From: Coraliomargarita sinensis
GTDB taxonomy: Bacteria > Verrucomicrobiota > Verrucomicrobiia > Opitutales > Coraliomargaritaceae
Length of the DNA stretch: 64,000 nt
Direction of reading: 5' to 3'
Assembly: GCF_003185655.1 (NCBI RefSeq)
Contig: NZ_QHJQ01000012.1
Span: 22,945 to 86,944, forward strand
Shown here: one piece after another, positions 26,135-34,527 of the stretch
Position numbering within the stretch: the stretch's first letter is position 1
Layout of the letters: each line of letters starts with the position of its first letter
Notes under the pieces: model-generated
What the model was told of the DNA's origin: nothing
The model's input: only the letters and a program-made list of their open reading frames with translations
Databases searched by the model: none
Position numbers and translations under genes: made by a program

Positions 26135-26958
26135 GTCTCAATCCACTTCGCTTGCATCGCAGCTATTTCCTGCTCGCTGAAGAAGTGCTTCGTATAGCTG
26201 CTATTCAATATTGTTGTTCCCAGCTCTTTTGGGAAACGTATTGTCTTCTTAAAATCAGCGTAAACAGGATTTAATGATTTTGTATGAGTTTGATTGGATG
26301 GCCTGATTTTCAGATTCTGAAGGCCGAGGAACTCGGAGATAACCTGATTTTTGTTTTCGTCCGGCAAGTCCGTGCGGAGGACGAGTAAGTCGTAGGGCTC
26401 TAGCTCGTATTGTGCCCATTTACGCGAGGTATCAAAGGGGTGAGCAAAAACATCGATCTCGAGTGTCGGGTTGAATTCTTTTTGGTACCAATCTGTGGCC
26501 AGACTATGATGGCTCGTCTTTAAAAAGTCACGAATCAGTCGATCAATGAATTCTTTCCGGTTGCTGTGTGGGCGCTTGGGCTCTTTCGAGTTTTCAAAGT
26601 ATGCAGAAATGTTTCGTTCGAAGGGATCTCGGACCAAAGTGATAATCTTTGCCGGTCGTCTTGGCGCAATGATCGTTTCCCAGAGTGACTTTGCTGTTCG
26701 TAGACGTTTGTCCGGATTGGCCCATGAGTCTGCTACTCTGCGACGCCGGTTTAATTGCCGTGGCATCCCAAGTAAATGGGCATGAAATGCGTGGCAGTCC
26801 TCCCGTTGCTTCAATGCGTGATAGATCGAAGAGGAAGCGACTTTCCCCATCTGGTATATTATTACTATCGGGGCGTCATCACGGATACTAGCTTGAATTC
26901 TGGCACATTCCCGTCGGATTTTCCGGTGCCGCTGGATGAGCGTGAATGGATTCATCAT
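26131..26958 (-). CDS. Capsular-polysaccharide-synthesis/sulfotransferase-fold protein
   Basis: A 275-residue protein with a P-loop-like start, VIIYQMGKVASSSIYHALK near residue 32, and the phosphate-binding LVRDPFERNISAYFENSK. This is the pattern of the putative capsular polysaccharide synthesis family, which belongs to the sulfotransferase superfamily. Activity is inferred only from fold. It is 12 bases after the carbamoyltransferase and overlaps the next sulfotransferase by 4 bases, so all are one transcript. Confidence 0.7.
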   Translation of the reverse strand: MMNPFTLIQRHRKIRRECARIQASIRDDAPIVIIYQMGKVASSSIYHALKQREDCHAFHAHLLGMPRQLNRRRRVADSWANPDKRLRTAKSLWETIIAPRRPAKIITLVRDPFERNISAYFENSKEPKRPHSNRKEFIDRLIRDFLKTSHHSLATDWYQKEFNPTLEIDVFAHPFDTSRKWAQYELEPYDLLVLRTDLPDENKNQVISEFLGLQNLKIRPSNQTHTKSLNPVYADFKKTIRFPKELGTTILNSSYTKHFFSEQEIAAMQAKWIET

Positions 26959-26970
26959 GCTCGCGTACGA

Positions 26971-28710
26971 TTAAAATTTCGGCGCGGTGGTTTTCTTTAC
27001 GAGAATATCTTCCATGATCAAAAACTGCAGGTCCGAGCCGTAGAGCATGTTGAGCGCGTCGGTCGGGGAGCAGACCATGGGCTCTCCGCGGCGGTTGAGC
27101 GAGGTGTTGAGGCATACCCCGTGGCCGCGCATGCGTTCCAGTTCCTTGATAAGAGCATAGTAGCGTGGATTGGTCTCTTCGGTCACGATTTGCGCGCGGG
27201 CGGTGCCGTCCTCGTGAACCACCTCCGGCACGCGCGATTTCCAGTGCTCGGCCATGTCAAAGGTGAATGTCATGTAGGGGGCCGGGTGCTTGGACTGGAG
27301 CAAGTCTTCGGCTACCGTATCCAACATACTGGGGCAGAAGGGGCGCCAGCGCTCGCGGTATTTGATCTGCTCGTTGATTCGGTCGGCCACGCCGGGATAG
27401 CTGGGGTCGCCGAGAATACTGCGGTTACCCAGCGCCCTGGGGCCGAACTCCATCCGGCCTTGGAACCAGGAGAGGGGGTTGCCGGCTGCGAGAATCTGCG
27501 CGCCGGTAAGCGAGGGGTCGTCGAGCACCTCCCAGGTCGGTTTCTCCGGGTGATTTTTACAGGCTTCGATACATTCATCGCTGGTGAAGGCCGGTCCAAG
27601 GTAGGCGTGTTTCTGGGGCTGAATGGTTTCGCCGGCCAGATGCGCGGCATAGGAGGCGGCTCCGATGGCCGTGCCGGAATCACTGGCTGCAGGCTGAACG
27701 AAGAGCTCGTCGACGTAGGGCAGCGCCATGAGGCGCTGGTTGAGCTTTACGTTGAGCGCAACGCCCCCGGCGAAGGCGAGCTTGCCGGTTTCTTGTAGAA
27801 TATCCTTGAGATAGTAATCGACGAGATGGAGCGCGACGTCTTCGAGCAGTTGCTGCATGGAGGCGGCATAGTCGATGTAGGGATCGTCGATTTCATCGCC
27901 CTGGCGCTTTGGTCCGAGCCAGTCGATCAGCGCCGGGCTGAAGTAGTAGCCTTTGCCGTTTTCTTTGTAGCGGCGTGTCCCGATGACGTTGACCAGCTTG
28001 GTATTTACTTTGAAGTCGCCGTCGCCGTATTCGATCAGGCGGGAGAAATCGTATTTTTTCGGATCGCCGTAGGGGGCCATGCCCATGACCTTGAACTCTC
28101 CATCGAGCATTTCGAAGCCGAGGAATTCGGTCAGGGCGCCGTAGACGCCGCCCAGAGAGTCGGGGTCGTAGAACTCCTTGATTTTGTGAATTTTTCCGTT
28201 CTCCGCGTAGCCGAAGAAGGTGGTGGCATACTCGCCCTTGCCGTCGATCCCGAGAATAGCAGTCTTTCCCTTGAAGCCGCTCAGGTGATAGGCGCTGCTG
28301 GCGTGGGCCATATGGTGCTCGACGGGCTGGAATTTTGTCCGGGTCATGTCGAAGCCGAGGTCGTCGAGCATGGCGAGAGCCTGGCGTTTGTTACGTTTGA
28401 AGCGACGATTGCCGTTGAAAAGGGCGGTGAGGGCGCGGTCGGGCGCATACCAGTAGCGTTTGGCATAGTGCCAGCGATCCGGCCGGGAAAGGGAAATGGG
28501 CGCATAGGGGTAAGCGACAATATCGATATCCCCGGGGTTGAGCCCGCCCTGCTTCAGGCAGAACCTTGTCGCCTCGTGGCCGGGTTTACCCTTGGCATGT
28601 TTGTCACGGATGAACCGTTCCTCTTCAGCGGCGGCGATCAGTTCGCCGTTCATGAAAAGTGCTGTTGCCGGATCGTGCCCGACAGCACCGCCTAGTCCTA
28701 AAATGTTCAT
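26971..28710 (-). CDS. Carbamoyltransferase, NodU/CmcH family (LPS-associated)
   Basis: A 579-residue O-carbamoyltransferase that would move a carbamoyl group from carbamoyl phosphate, via an adenylate, to a sugar hydroxyl. The N-terminal TsaD/ASKHA-like domain starts NILGLGGAVGHDPATAL, with a metal-binding set in VEHHMAHASSAYHLSGF and FAGGVALNVKLNQRL. The C-terminal domain has WFQGRMEFGPRALGNRSILG. It lies between kinases and sulfotransferases in one operon. From memory P. aeruginosa has a comparable carbamoyltransferase (PA5005) beside its core kinases, so core heptose carbamoylation is the best guess. Base composition is richer in G+C than in the sulfotransferase genes downstream. Confidence 0.9.
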   Translation of the reverse strand: MNILGLGGAVGHDPATALFMNGELIAAAEEERFIRDKHAKGKPGHEATRFCLKQGGLNPGDIDIVAYPYAPISLSRPDRWHYAKRYWYAPDRALTALFNGNRRFKRNKRQALAMLDDLGFDMTRTKFQPVEHHMAHASSAYHLSGFKGKTAILGIDGKGEYATTFFGYAENGKIHKIKEFYDPDSLGGVYGALTEFLGFEMLDGEFKVMGMAPYGDPKKYDFSRLIEYGDGDFKVNTKLVNVIGTRRYKENGKGYYFSPALIDWLGPKRQGDEIDDPYIDYAASMQQLLEDVALHLVDYYLKDILQETGKLAFAGGVALNVKLNQRLMALPYVDELFVQPAASDSGTAIGAASYAAHLAGETIQPQKHAYLGPAFTSDECIEACKNHPEKPTWEVLDDPSLTGAQILAAGNPLSWFQGRMEFGPRALGNRSILGDPSYPGVADRINEQIKYRERWRPFCPSMLDTVAEDLLQSKHPAPYMTFTFDMAEHWKSRVPEVVHEDGTARAQIVTEETNPRYYALIKELERMRGHGVCLNTSLNRRGEPMVCSPTDALNMLYGSDLQFLIMEDILVKKTTAPKF

Positions 28711-28749
28711 GATCTGTAGTTATTTGGCTTCAAAGGCCGGGGCAAGTTC

Positions 28750-29538
28750 TCAAATACCAGGGCCCCCGCGCATTTTATGAATCAGCTTACGCTGTTTAGT
28801 GTTAAAATGTTCTGTCTGGAAATAAGATTTCAAGAAATGGTTTTTTTCTGCGTGACCCAGCTTGGGAGTATGGCGCATGAAGTGGGAACAGTCTTTCACC
28901 GTGCGTCGGCCCAATCCGAGGCGCTTGCGGGTCTTTTCCAGATCCACGACCCGAACGTCGAACTCTCCGTTGTCTTGTTTGCGGACAAAAAGGTGTTTGG
29001 CAGAATAACACATATGTAGCCATCCGGCCTGATGGATCTTGCAGGCAGTGGCGGCAATAGCTTCCAAGGCCTTATTCAGGGTCGCTTCATCCGGTGGTGG
29101 CTCGGGAAGTTCTCCCTTGAGCCAGGGGCCGAGTGGCCACCAATCTTCCAAGGACTCGGTAACGAGAACGGAGTATTGGTCTCCGCACTCCTGCCATTTC
29201 GCAAAGAGTAATACCTTTGGAATCGCGGCACAGGCGTCACGCAGGGTCATCATTGCGGAAAACTCGCGCTCGAAAGTGAGACGTTTTAGAAAGCAAGTGT
29301 CGGGCGCCCGATAAAAGTGGTTTTTCTGAATCTTCAGGAAAACAGCTTTATCGCTTTCCTCGGCTGCATCGGGATTCAGGACGATTTTGCTGACTCCGCT
29401 CCAGCCGCCTCGGCGCAAGTTAGGAGCTTCGAACCAATCGAATTCCCGCCGGCTCAAAGCACCAATGTCGAGCAGGCCCGCATCTTCCAAAATGCACTTT
29501 TTCTCCGGTGCATGCCATAATTTAGTTACCTTTAACAT
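28750..29538 (-). CDS. LPS kinase-like protein (InaA/WaaP superfamily)
   Basis: A 262-residue kinase-fold protein. The ATP-site lysine is probably in AVFLKIQKNHFYRAP. The catalytic-loop position reads HQAGWLHMCYSAKHLFVRK, in which the usual HxD aspartate is replaced (HMCYSAKH), as in the InaA group. The metal Asp is in VRVVDLEKTRKRLG. Family members include Pseudomonas InaA and kinases near waa genes. Its start overlaps the preceding kinase stop by one base (TAATG), and it precedes the carbamoyltransferase by 39 bases. Substrate inferred to be core sugar. Confidence 0.75.
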   Translation of the reverse strand: MLKVTKLWHAPEKKCILEDAGLLDIGALSRREFDWFEAPNLRRGGWSGVSKIVLNPDAAEESDKAVFLKIQKNHFYRAPDTCFLKRLTFEREFSAMMTLRDACAAIPKVLLFAKWQECGDQYSVLVTESLEDWWPLGPWLKGELPEPPPDEATLNKALEAIAATACKIHQAGWLHMCYSAKHLFVRKQDNGEFDVRVVDLEKTRKRLGLGRRTVKDCSHFMRHTPKLGHAEKNHFLKSYFQTEHFNTKQRKLIHKMRGGPGI

Positions 29539-30230
29539 TATTTCAGGACCGCGTATTTTGAGAAGATTGCCTCGTATTTTTCATGCAGCGTCTGTTTGGC
29601 ACTATCCCGCAGCCTGGCTGCGTCAAGGTAGGCGTTTATAAAGTACGTGCCATCTTCTCCGGACAAGGCGCTGCGATCAACGTCACGTCTGTCCATATGC
29701 CGGAAGTTGCGAATACGCTGTTTGATAGAGAGAGGCCCGAACCAGCGAAAACTCAAGTCCGAGATGTCTATCAGCGCTAACTCGCCGTCACTCAATACCA
29801 GAACATTTCCGAGGTGGAGCGAGCGAAAGAGAATTCCTTTGTCGTGCAAATCTGCGATGAACCCGCCCAATTTTTCGAACATACGATGGCTGGCGTGGCC
29901 GTTGAGGTCCGTCATCGAGTCACGAAACGTTTCTCCTTTCAGCATGCCATAGAGCACAGCATGGCGCTTGATTTCAGGTATGCGGTAAGTCGCTTCGACC
30001 TGCACGCTGGGAATCTCTCTTTTCTTTAAGAGATCAGCGTTGCGGGCAAACCGGGTAACGTAAGGCATCCATAATTGTGATGAGATGAATTTCTTGCGCC
30101 GGAAGGTCTTCAGAATCCGTTGGTCCGGTAAAAGCCAGACTTTCGGTCCGTAATGATCCTTTTCGAGTATTTCTGCCCCTCGGCATAGATTATCGAAATC
30201 AGATTGGCTGATTTTCTTAAGAGCCCTCAC
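29538..30230 (-). CDS. LPS kinase-like protein
   Basis: Kinase-fold protein of about 230 residues. The lysine strand is RILKTFRRKKF, the catalytic loop is DKGILFRSLHLGNVLVLSD (SLHLGN in place of HxDxxxxN), and the metal-binding segment is ELALIDISDLSFRW. An in-frame ATG at 30323 would overlap the upstream kinase by 107 bases and gives residues that do not look like a kinase N-terminus. A GTG at 30230 leaves only a 14-base overlap and is my preferred start. It is the second gene of the kinase-carbamoyltransferase-sulfotransferase operon. I recall similar proteins (WapQ-like) in P. aeruginosa core clusters. Confidence 0.7.
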   Translation of the reverse strand: MRALKKISQSDFDNLCRGAEILEKDHYGPKVWLLPDQRILKTFRRKKFISSQLWMPYVTRFARNADLLKKREIPSVQVEATYRIPEIKRHAVLYGMLKGETFRDSMTDLNGHASHRMFEKLGGFIADLHDKGILFRSLHLGNVLVLSDGELALIDISDLSFRWFGPLSIKQRIRNFRHMDRRDVDRSALSGEDGTYFINAYLDAARLRDSAKQTLHEKYEAIFSKYAVLK

Positions 30231-31017
30231 GTTGTGTTCTATCTTTGGGGTCAAATCGCCGTCTGCGATAGTTTTCCACTTCGCGGCACATTTTAGCCAC
30301 ACTGCCCGCATTGCCGGAATCACCCAGATAAGCGGCGATAAAGGCTTTACGCTCCTCTTTTGTGCATTCGAGGTGAGCCAGTTTATCCAGAGCCGCGCAA
30401 TCCTTGAGCTTTTTACGGTCCAGAGCTTTGCCTTTTTTCATGAAACGCCCATTCGGACAGTCGATCCAGAAAAGTTCTGGTGTGGTGCCGTTTGGACGAA
30501 CTAAAATATTACGCCATTTCAGATCTTCATGAATGAAAGCCTCGGCATGAATACGTGCCGTCCATTCCCCTAAGTTTTTTGCGATGTGACGTCGCATAGC
30601 TTGCTGCTCGGATTGCTCCGGGTCGGGGCAAAAACTACGGACAAACTCGTCCAGCTGGAGTGTGCCTTTTTCTGATTCAGTTATGATAAATTCTTCGACG
30701 ATACGCCCGAAGGGATTCCGCCTTTCGCCCCAGGCAATAACCTGTGGGGTCGGGATGCCGAGGGACTGGAAAAACAACAAGTTGCCGACTTCTCTTTGAC
30801 TGCGCCCGCTGCGAAATACCCGTTGCAGCGGGTGTTTGCGATTGGCGTAGATCTTTATGTATACTTCTGTTTTTCTGTCGTTATGTGTTGTCTCCCGGAT
30901 GAACACCGCTGACCTGTCCTTGACGGAGCTGGCAGGCACTTCGAAAGCGTCCAGAAATCCCCAGCCTCTTTCAAGAGACTGCCGGGATGCTTTCACTTTG
31001 CTCATCTGATGCGACAC
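30217..31017 (-). CDS. LPS kinase-like protein (KdkA/WapP-like)
   Basis: First gene of the seven-gene leftward operon, 266 residues. Kinase features are complete: lysine strand TEVYIKIYANRKHPLQR, catalytic loop AEAFIHEDLKWRNILVRPNG with H-x-D-x4-N, and metal-binding ELFWIDCPNGRF (D-C-P in place of DFG). It resembles the lipopolysaccharide kinase family that phosphorylates Kdo or heptose. It ends 14 bases inside the next kinase. Its promoter must be in the 133-base gap shared with the divergent LpxL-WaaF fusion gene. Confidence 0.78.
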   Translation of the reverse strand: MSHQMSKVKASRQSLERGWGFLDAFEVPASSVKDRSAVFIRETTHNDRKTEVYIKIYANRKHPLQRVFRSGRSQREVGNLLFFQSLGIPTPQVIAWGERRNPFGRIVEEFIITESEKGTLQLDEFVRSFCPDPEQSEQQAMRRHIAKNLGEWTARIHAEAFIHEDLKWRNILVRPNGTTPELFWIDCPNGRFMKKGKALDRKKLKDCAALDKLAHLECTKEERKAFIAAYLGDSGNAGSVAKMCREVENYRRRRFDPKDRTQREGS

Positions 31018-31150
31018 GTGTGTCGTATTTGTAACATAATTTAATCCAGAACAAGGCTATTTCTAAAGGTGCTTCGCCTGTCGAAACGTTGCCCCCGGCG
31101 GGAAATTAATCCCGACGCAGATCTGTAACGGTCTTTGCCGTAATCGTGCC

Positions 31151-33106
31151 TTGCGGAGTATCTGCCTTTTCGTCTTCAATGCAGGCTTGCTCTTACTTCT
31201 TAAAATATTTGCCCGAACTTTAGCCTGTCTGCCAGAGGCTTTCGTGGCATGTTTATGCCGTTTTTTCGGTTGGTTGGTAGAGCTCTTCATGCCCAGGCGG
31301 AGTCGATCGACGATGAACTCCCTGTCGCATGCATTCCCTGATAAAACAGAGCAGTGGCGTAAGACGGTTTTTCGCAGATCGGCGGTACACCTCTTTGAGA
31401 TGGGTCTGTTCCGGCCGGCATCAGCTTATTTTTCGCAAAAAAGACTGGAGGCCTGTCTCGAGATTGCTCCCGAAGCGCGTGAGATCATCAAAAAATACGA
31501 AGAGGGTGGTGCGAAGCATGGGCAGCCGGTGGTAATTATGCTCCCGCACATGACCATGTCTGAGGCGGCCACGATGCTCCCGGCGAGAGCGCCCGGGCTG
31601 AAGCCGGTTCACGTCATATTTCGTCCCCTGAATCAGCCGTCAATCAGTCGTTGGGTGACCCGGGAGCGGGAAAAGTTCGGGGCCAACCTGATTTCGCGCC
31701 GCAAGGGTTACAACGATGCCATGGCAGCGCTCCGCCGTGGGGAGATCCTGGCGGTCCTTTTTGACCAGGACGCTTCCAAGAAAGGTTCAACCATCACGTT
31801 CATGGATCGCATTGTTTCGGCGACCGATTTGCCTGCGCTCATGGCTCACCGTTTCGGAGCCGATGTTTTTCTCATGCTTTTGGAGCGGCAGGGGTTCTGG
31901 AAGGCGAAGCTGACCTTGCAACAACTACCGCTCGGCGATTCGCCGGCTGAGACGACCGTCCATGCTCACGATGCCTTGGAAGCTTATCTGCAGCGTGATA
32001 CTAACACGGCGGCAGACTGGTTATGGCTGCACGACCGCTGGGATCATTTTTATTCCTCGTACAAGCGCTTTAGTTTTCCGGAGAAGCGTAACGAGATCGC
32101 TCTTTCGAACCGGCTTCACGGTTACGACAAGTTGCCGCGCAAGGTGCGCTTTTGGGTCCGCCTGCCGAACTGGTTGGGCGATGTTGTGATGGCGCTGCCT
32201 GTCCTCCGCGCCATTCGCGAGGCCCGTCCGGACTTTGAATTTACCTTGATTGGGAAAGCCGGATTCGAGCCACTGGTTGACCGGCTCGGTGTTGCGGATC
32301 ATTTTATTCCATTGCCGAAGCGGGGCAGTGGTTACTTTTGTGCGTTTTACAGGATGCGCAAGATGTATCCGGATACCTATTACATTCTGACGAATTCGTT
32401 TCGTGGCGATCTTGAGGCCTATCTGACATCCTGTGCGCAACGTTTCGGTATGGTTCGCCCCGGCAAGCGGCGTCCGCTTTTGACTAATGCCTATCACTTA
32501 TCTGAAGATATTGACGAGCGGCAGTTGCACCAGACTTCGGTGTGGGAGGGCATGGCGCGAAAGTACGGCTTGAAAGGGGCGATAGATTACAGTCCGGTGA
32601 AACAAACGAAAATCGAGAAGTGCCCGGGGCGGGTCGGGTTGATCTGTGGCACCGAGAATTCGCCCGAGAAACGCTGGCCCGTCGAGCACTGGCGCAGCCT
32701 GATCACCGGGTTGCTGGAAGTCGACCAGGTCAGTGAAGTGGTTTTATACGGGACGCCGGCAGATCGCACGATTACGGATCAGGTCGCTGCGGGTTTTGAT
32801 CCCGAGCGCGTGTGGAACCTCGCGGGAGAGACGGATCTGGCGCAGTTCTGTGATGAACTCAGCGGCTGTGAGCTTGTGTGCTGCAATGATACCGGCGGGA
32901 TGCATCTGGCCAATATGCTGGGTACGCCCGTTGTGGCGATCTTCGGGCCGACGAACCCCGTCCGCACCGGCCCGATCTTTTCGACGCCGCACAGGATATT
33001 GCAACCCGACGGTTGTCCGGCGACAGGCGGCGTGCCGATTCGCGAAGTTTCACCCCAAAGCTGTCTTCAGGCAGCGCTGGAAGTATTGTCCACGAATGGA
33101 AGATGA
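31151..33106 (+). CDS. Fusion of lipid A lauroyl-type acyltransferase (LpxL) and heptosyltransferase (WaaF, GT9)
   Basis: A 651-residue two-domain protein. Residues ~1-310 match the LpxL/HtrB acyltransferase family: an N-terminal hydrophobic anchor, then MLPHMTMSEAATML in the HxxxxD/E site region, RRKGYNDAMAALRRGEILAV and FDQDASKKGSTITFMDR. Residues ~325-651 are a complete GT9 heptosyltransferase: VRLPNWLGDVVMALPVLRAI at the start, GLICGTENSPEKRWPVEHW, then CCNDTGGMHLANMLGTPVVA and FGPTNPVRTGP. The start codon appears to be TTG at 31151; no ATG gives a full N-terminus. It couples lipid A acylation to heptose addition. The next gene overlaps by 4 bases. Confidence 0.85.
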   Translation: MRSICLFVFNAGLLLLLKIFARTLACLPEAFVACLCRFFGWLVELFMPRRSRSTMNSLSHAFPDKTEQWRKTVFRRSAVHLFEMGLFRPASAYFSQKRLEACLEIAPEAREIIKKYEEGGAKHGQPVVIMLPHMTMSEAATMLPARAPGLKPVHVIFRPLNQPSISRWVTREREKFGANLISRRKGYNDAMAALRRGEILAVLFDQDASKKGSTITFMDRIVSATDLPALMAHRFGADVFLMLLERQGFWKAKLTLQQLPLGDSPAETTVHAHDALEAYLQRDTNTAADWLWLHDRWDHFYSSYKRFSFPEKRNEIALSNRLHGYDKLPRKVRFWVRLPNWLGDVVMALPVLRAIREARPDFEFTLIGKAGFEPLVDRLGVADHFIPLPKRGSGYFCAFYRMRKMYPDTYYILTNSFRGDLEAYLTSCAQRFGMVRPGKRRPLLTNAYHLSEDIDERQLHQTSVWEGMARKYGLKGAIDYSPVKQTKIEKCPGRVGLICGTENSPEKRWPVEHWRSLITGLLEVDQVSEVVLYGTPADRTITDQVAAGFDPERVWNLAGETDLAQFCDELSGCELVCCNDTGGMHLANMLGTPVVAIFGPTNPVRTGPIFSTPHRILQPDGCPATGGVPIREVSPQSCLQAALEVLSTNGR

Positions 33107-34527
33107 GTGCTCGATTTGATAGCATGCTGGTGCTGGAATCTGCGTCCGGATGTTCACTGACTTCGCTCAGTTTAGAGGTTGGTGCGTCGCTCCGCGTCCT
33201 TCCCGGTCGCCGGGAAGTCTTCAGCGCCCGCGTTACCGACCTGGACCAACCAGTTGTGGTGAAGTGCTATCTGCCCCACGCAAAGCAGACACGCGATTGG
33301 GAAAAGGAGTGGGGCGGGCTGCAAACGCTGCAAAGGCTGGGACTGCCTGCGCCCGGCCCCTTGGCGGTTTGTCGGAATTCGACGGGAGAGATTTGCGTAG
33401 TGATGGAGCAGCTTGCTGACGCTGTGACATTGGGCACTTACTTGGAGGATGTGGCTGGACGCAGAGACAGTTCTTTGATGAAAAAGTTAGTCCGTCTGGT
33501 GGATCAACTGCATGAAGCCGGAGCCCGTCAGGGTGATCAGCATGTTGACAACTGGGCCGTGTCTGGCGGGCAGGTTTTTCTGCTCGATGCGGGAACATTC
33601 CAGTTTCATTCGAGGCCGCTCAGTGCGAAGGAACGATTGGAAGATCTGGCTGCGATTTGTGCGACGCTGCCTCCGGAGGCCGAACAGGATTTCCGGAAAA
33701 CTCTTTTTTCCTGTGAGGGTGGACCAGTGGTAAATGCGCGTGACGACCTTACGGAGGCCGTCCTTGAAGAGGCCATTGTTCGGCTTCAGAGCGAACGGGC
33801 CCGGAAATATTTCAAAAAAACACAGCGCGACTGCACGGAGTTTGCCTCAAGGGAAAATACGACGGGATCTGGAATCTTCTCAAGGTCCGCGGACAAGACT
33901 CTGGTCGATCGCTTCTTCGACGATCCGGAAACGCTCATGGCCGAGGGGCGTCGTCTCAAATCCGGCAACACCTGCACGGTGCAGCAATTTGAATGTAACG
34001 GCCGGGCATATGTACTGAAGCGCTACAACAAAAAGCCTTTTTGGTCTCAGTGCCGGCGTTCGCTGTCTCCGTCCCGTGCCCGCCTGAGCTGGTCGAGCGC
34101 GTGGGTTTTACATCTGGCCTTTGTACCAACGGCCAAGGCGGTTGCCTTTATGGACGAAGGCGGGTTTCCCAGGGGTCGAAGCTATTTTTTGATGGAGTCG
34201 ATCAATGCGGAGCTATTGGCAGACTATGCCCGGGGCATTTCAGGTGATGCAGCAAAGGTGGCCGAATTGGTGGAGAGTGTTGGGCGCATCTGGGACTGCC
34301 TCGGTCGGTTGCGTGCGGTGCACGGCGATCTCAAGGCGACCAACTGGATGGTGAATTCGGACAATAAAGTGTTCCTCTTTGATTTGGATTCCTTTCGCTT
34401 CGGCCTTTCGGACGGCGCCTTTGATCGCGGCCGCAGAAAGGACTTGAAACGTTTTTTGAAAAACTGGTCTTCATGGCCCGAAATCGGCGAGGCTTTTCGC
34501 CGTAGAATGAAAGGGGGAGAGCCATGA
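33103..34527 (+). CDS. Tandem double LPS-kinase-like protein
   Basis: A 474-residue protein containing two kinase-fold domains. The first (residues ~25-230) has lysine strand QPVVVKCYLPHAKQ, catalytic loop EAGARQGDQHVDNWAV and metal segment QVFLLDAGTFQF. The second (~290-474) has RAYVLKRYNKKPF, RAVHGDLKATNWMV and KVFLFDLDSFRFG. Both keep the key Asp and Asn residues, so both may be active. The start at 33103 gives an ATGA overlap with the LpxL-WaaF fusion, and its own end overlaps the next gene the same way, so the three genes are translationally coupled. A role phosphorylating core heptoses at two positions is inferred. Confidence 0.75.
   Translation: MSARFDSMLVLESASGCSLTSLSLEVGASLRVLPGRREVFSARVTDLDQPVVVKCYLPHAKQTRDWEKEWGGLQTLQRLGLPAPGPLAVCRNSTGEICVVMEQLADAVTLGTYLEDVAGRRDSSLMKKLVRLVDQLHEAGARQGDQHVDNWAVSGGQVFLLDAGTFQFHSRPLSAKERLEDLAAICATLPPEAEQDFRKTLFSCEGGPVVNARDDLTEAVLEEAIVRLQSERARKYFKKTQRDCTEFASRENTTGSGIFSRSADKTLVDRFFDDPETLMAEGRRLKSGNTCTVQQFECNGRAYVLKRYNKKPFWSQCRRSLSPSRARLSWSSAWVLHLAFVPTAKAVAFMDEGGFPRGRSYFLMESINAELLADYARGISGDAAKVAELVESVGRIWDCLGRLRAVHGDLKATNWMVNSDNKVFLFDLDSFRFGLSDGAFDRGRRKDLKRFLKNWSSWPEIGEAFRRRMKGGEP

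Noticed and set aside
26776..27798. Long plus-strand open frames (26776-27798 and 27826-28695) opposite the carbamoyltransferase
   Set aside because: The minus strand holds a full-length carbamoyltransferase with all motifs; the antisense frames show only composition-driven Val/Gly/Phe-rich sequence.
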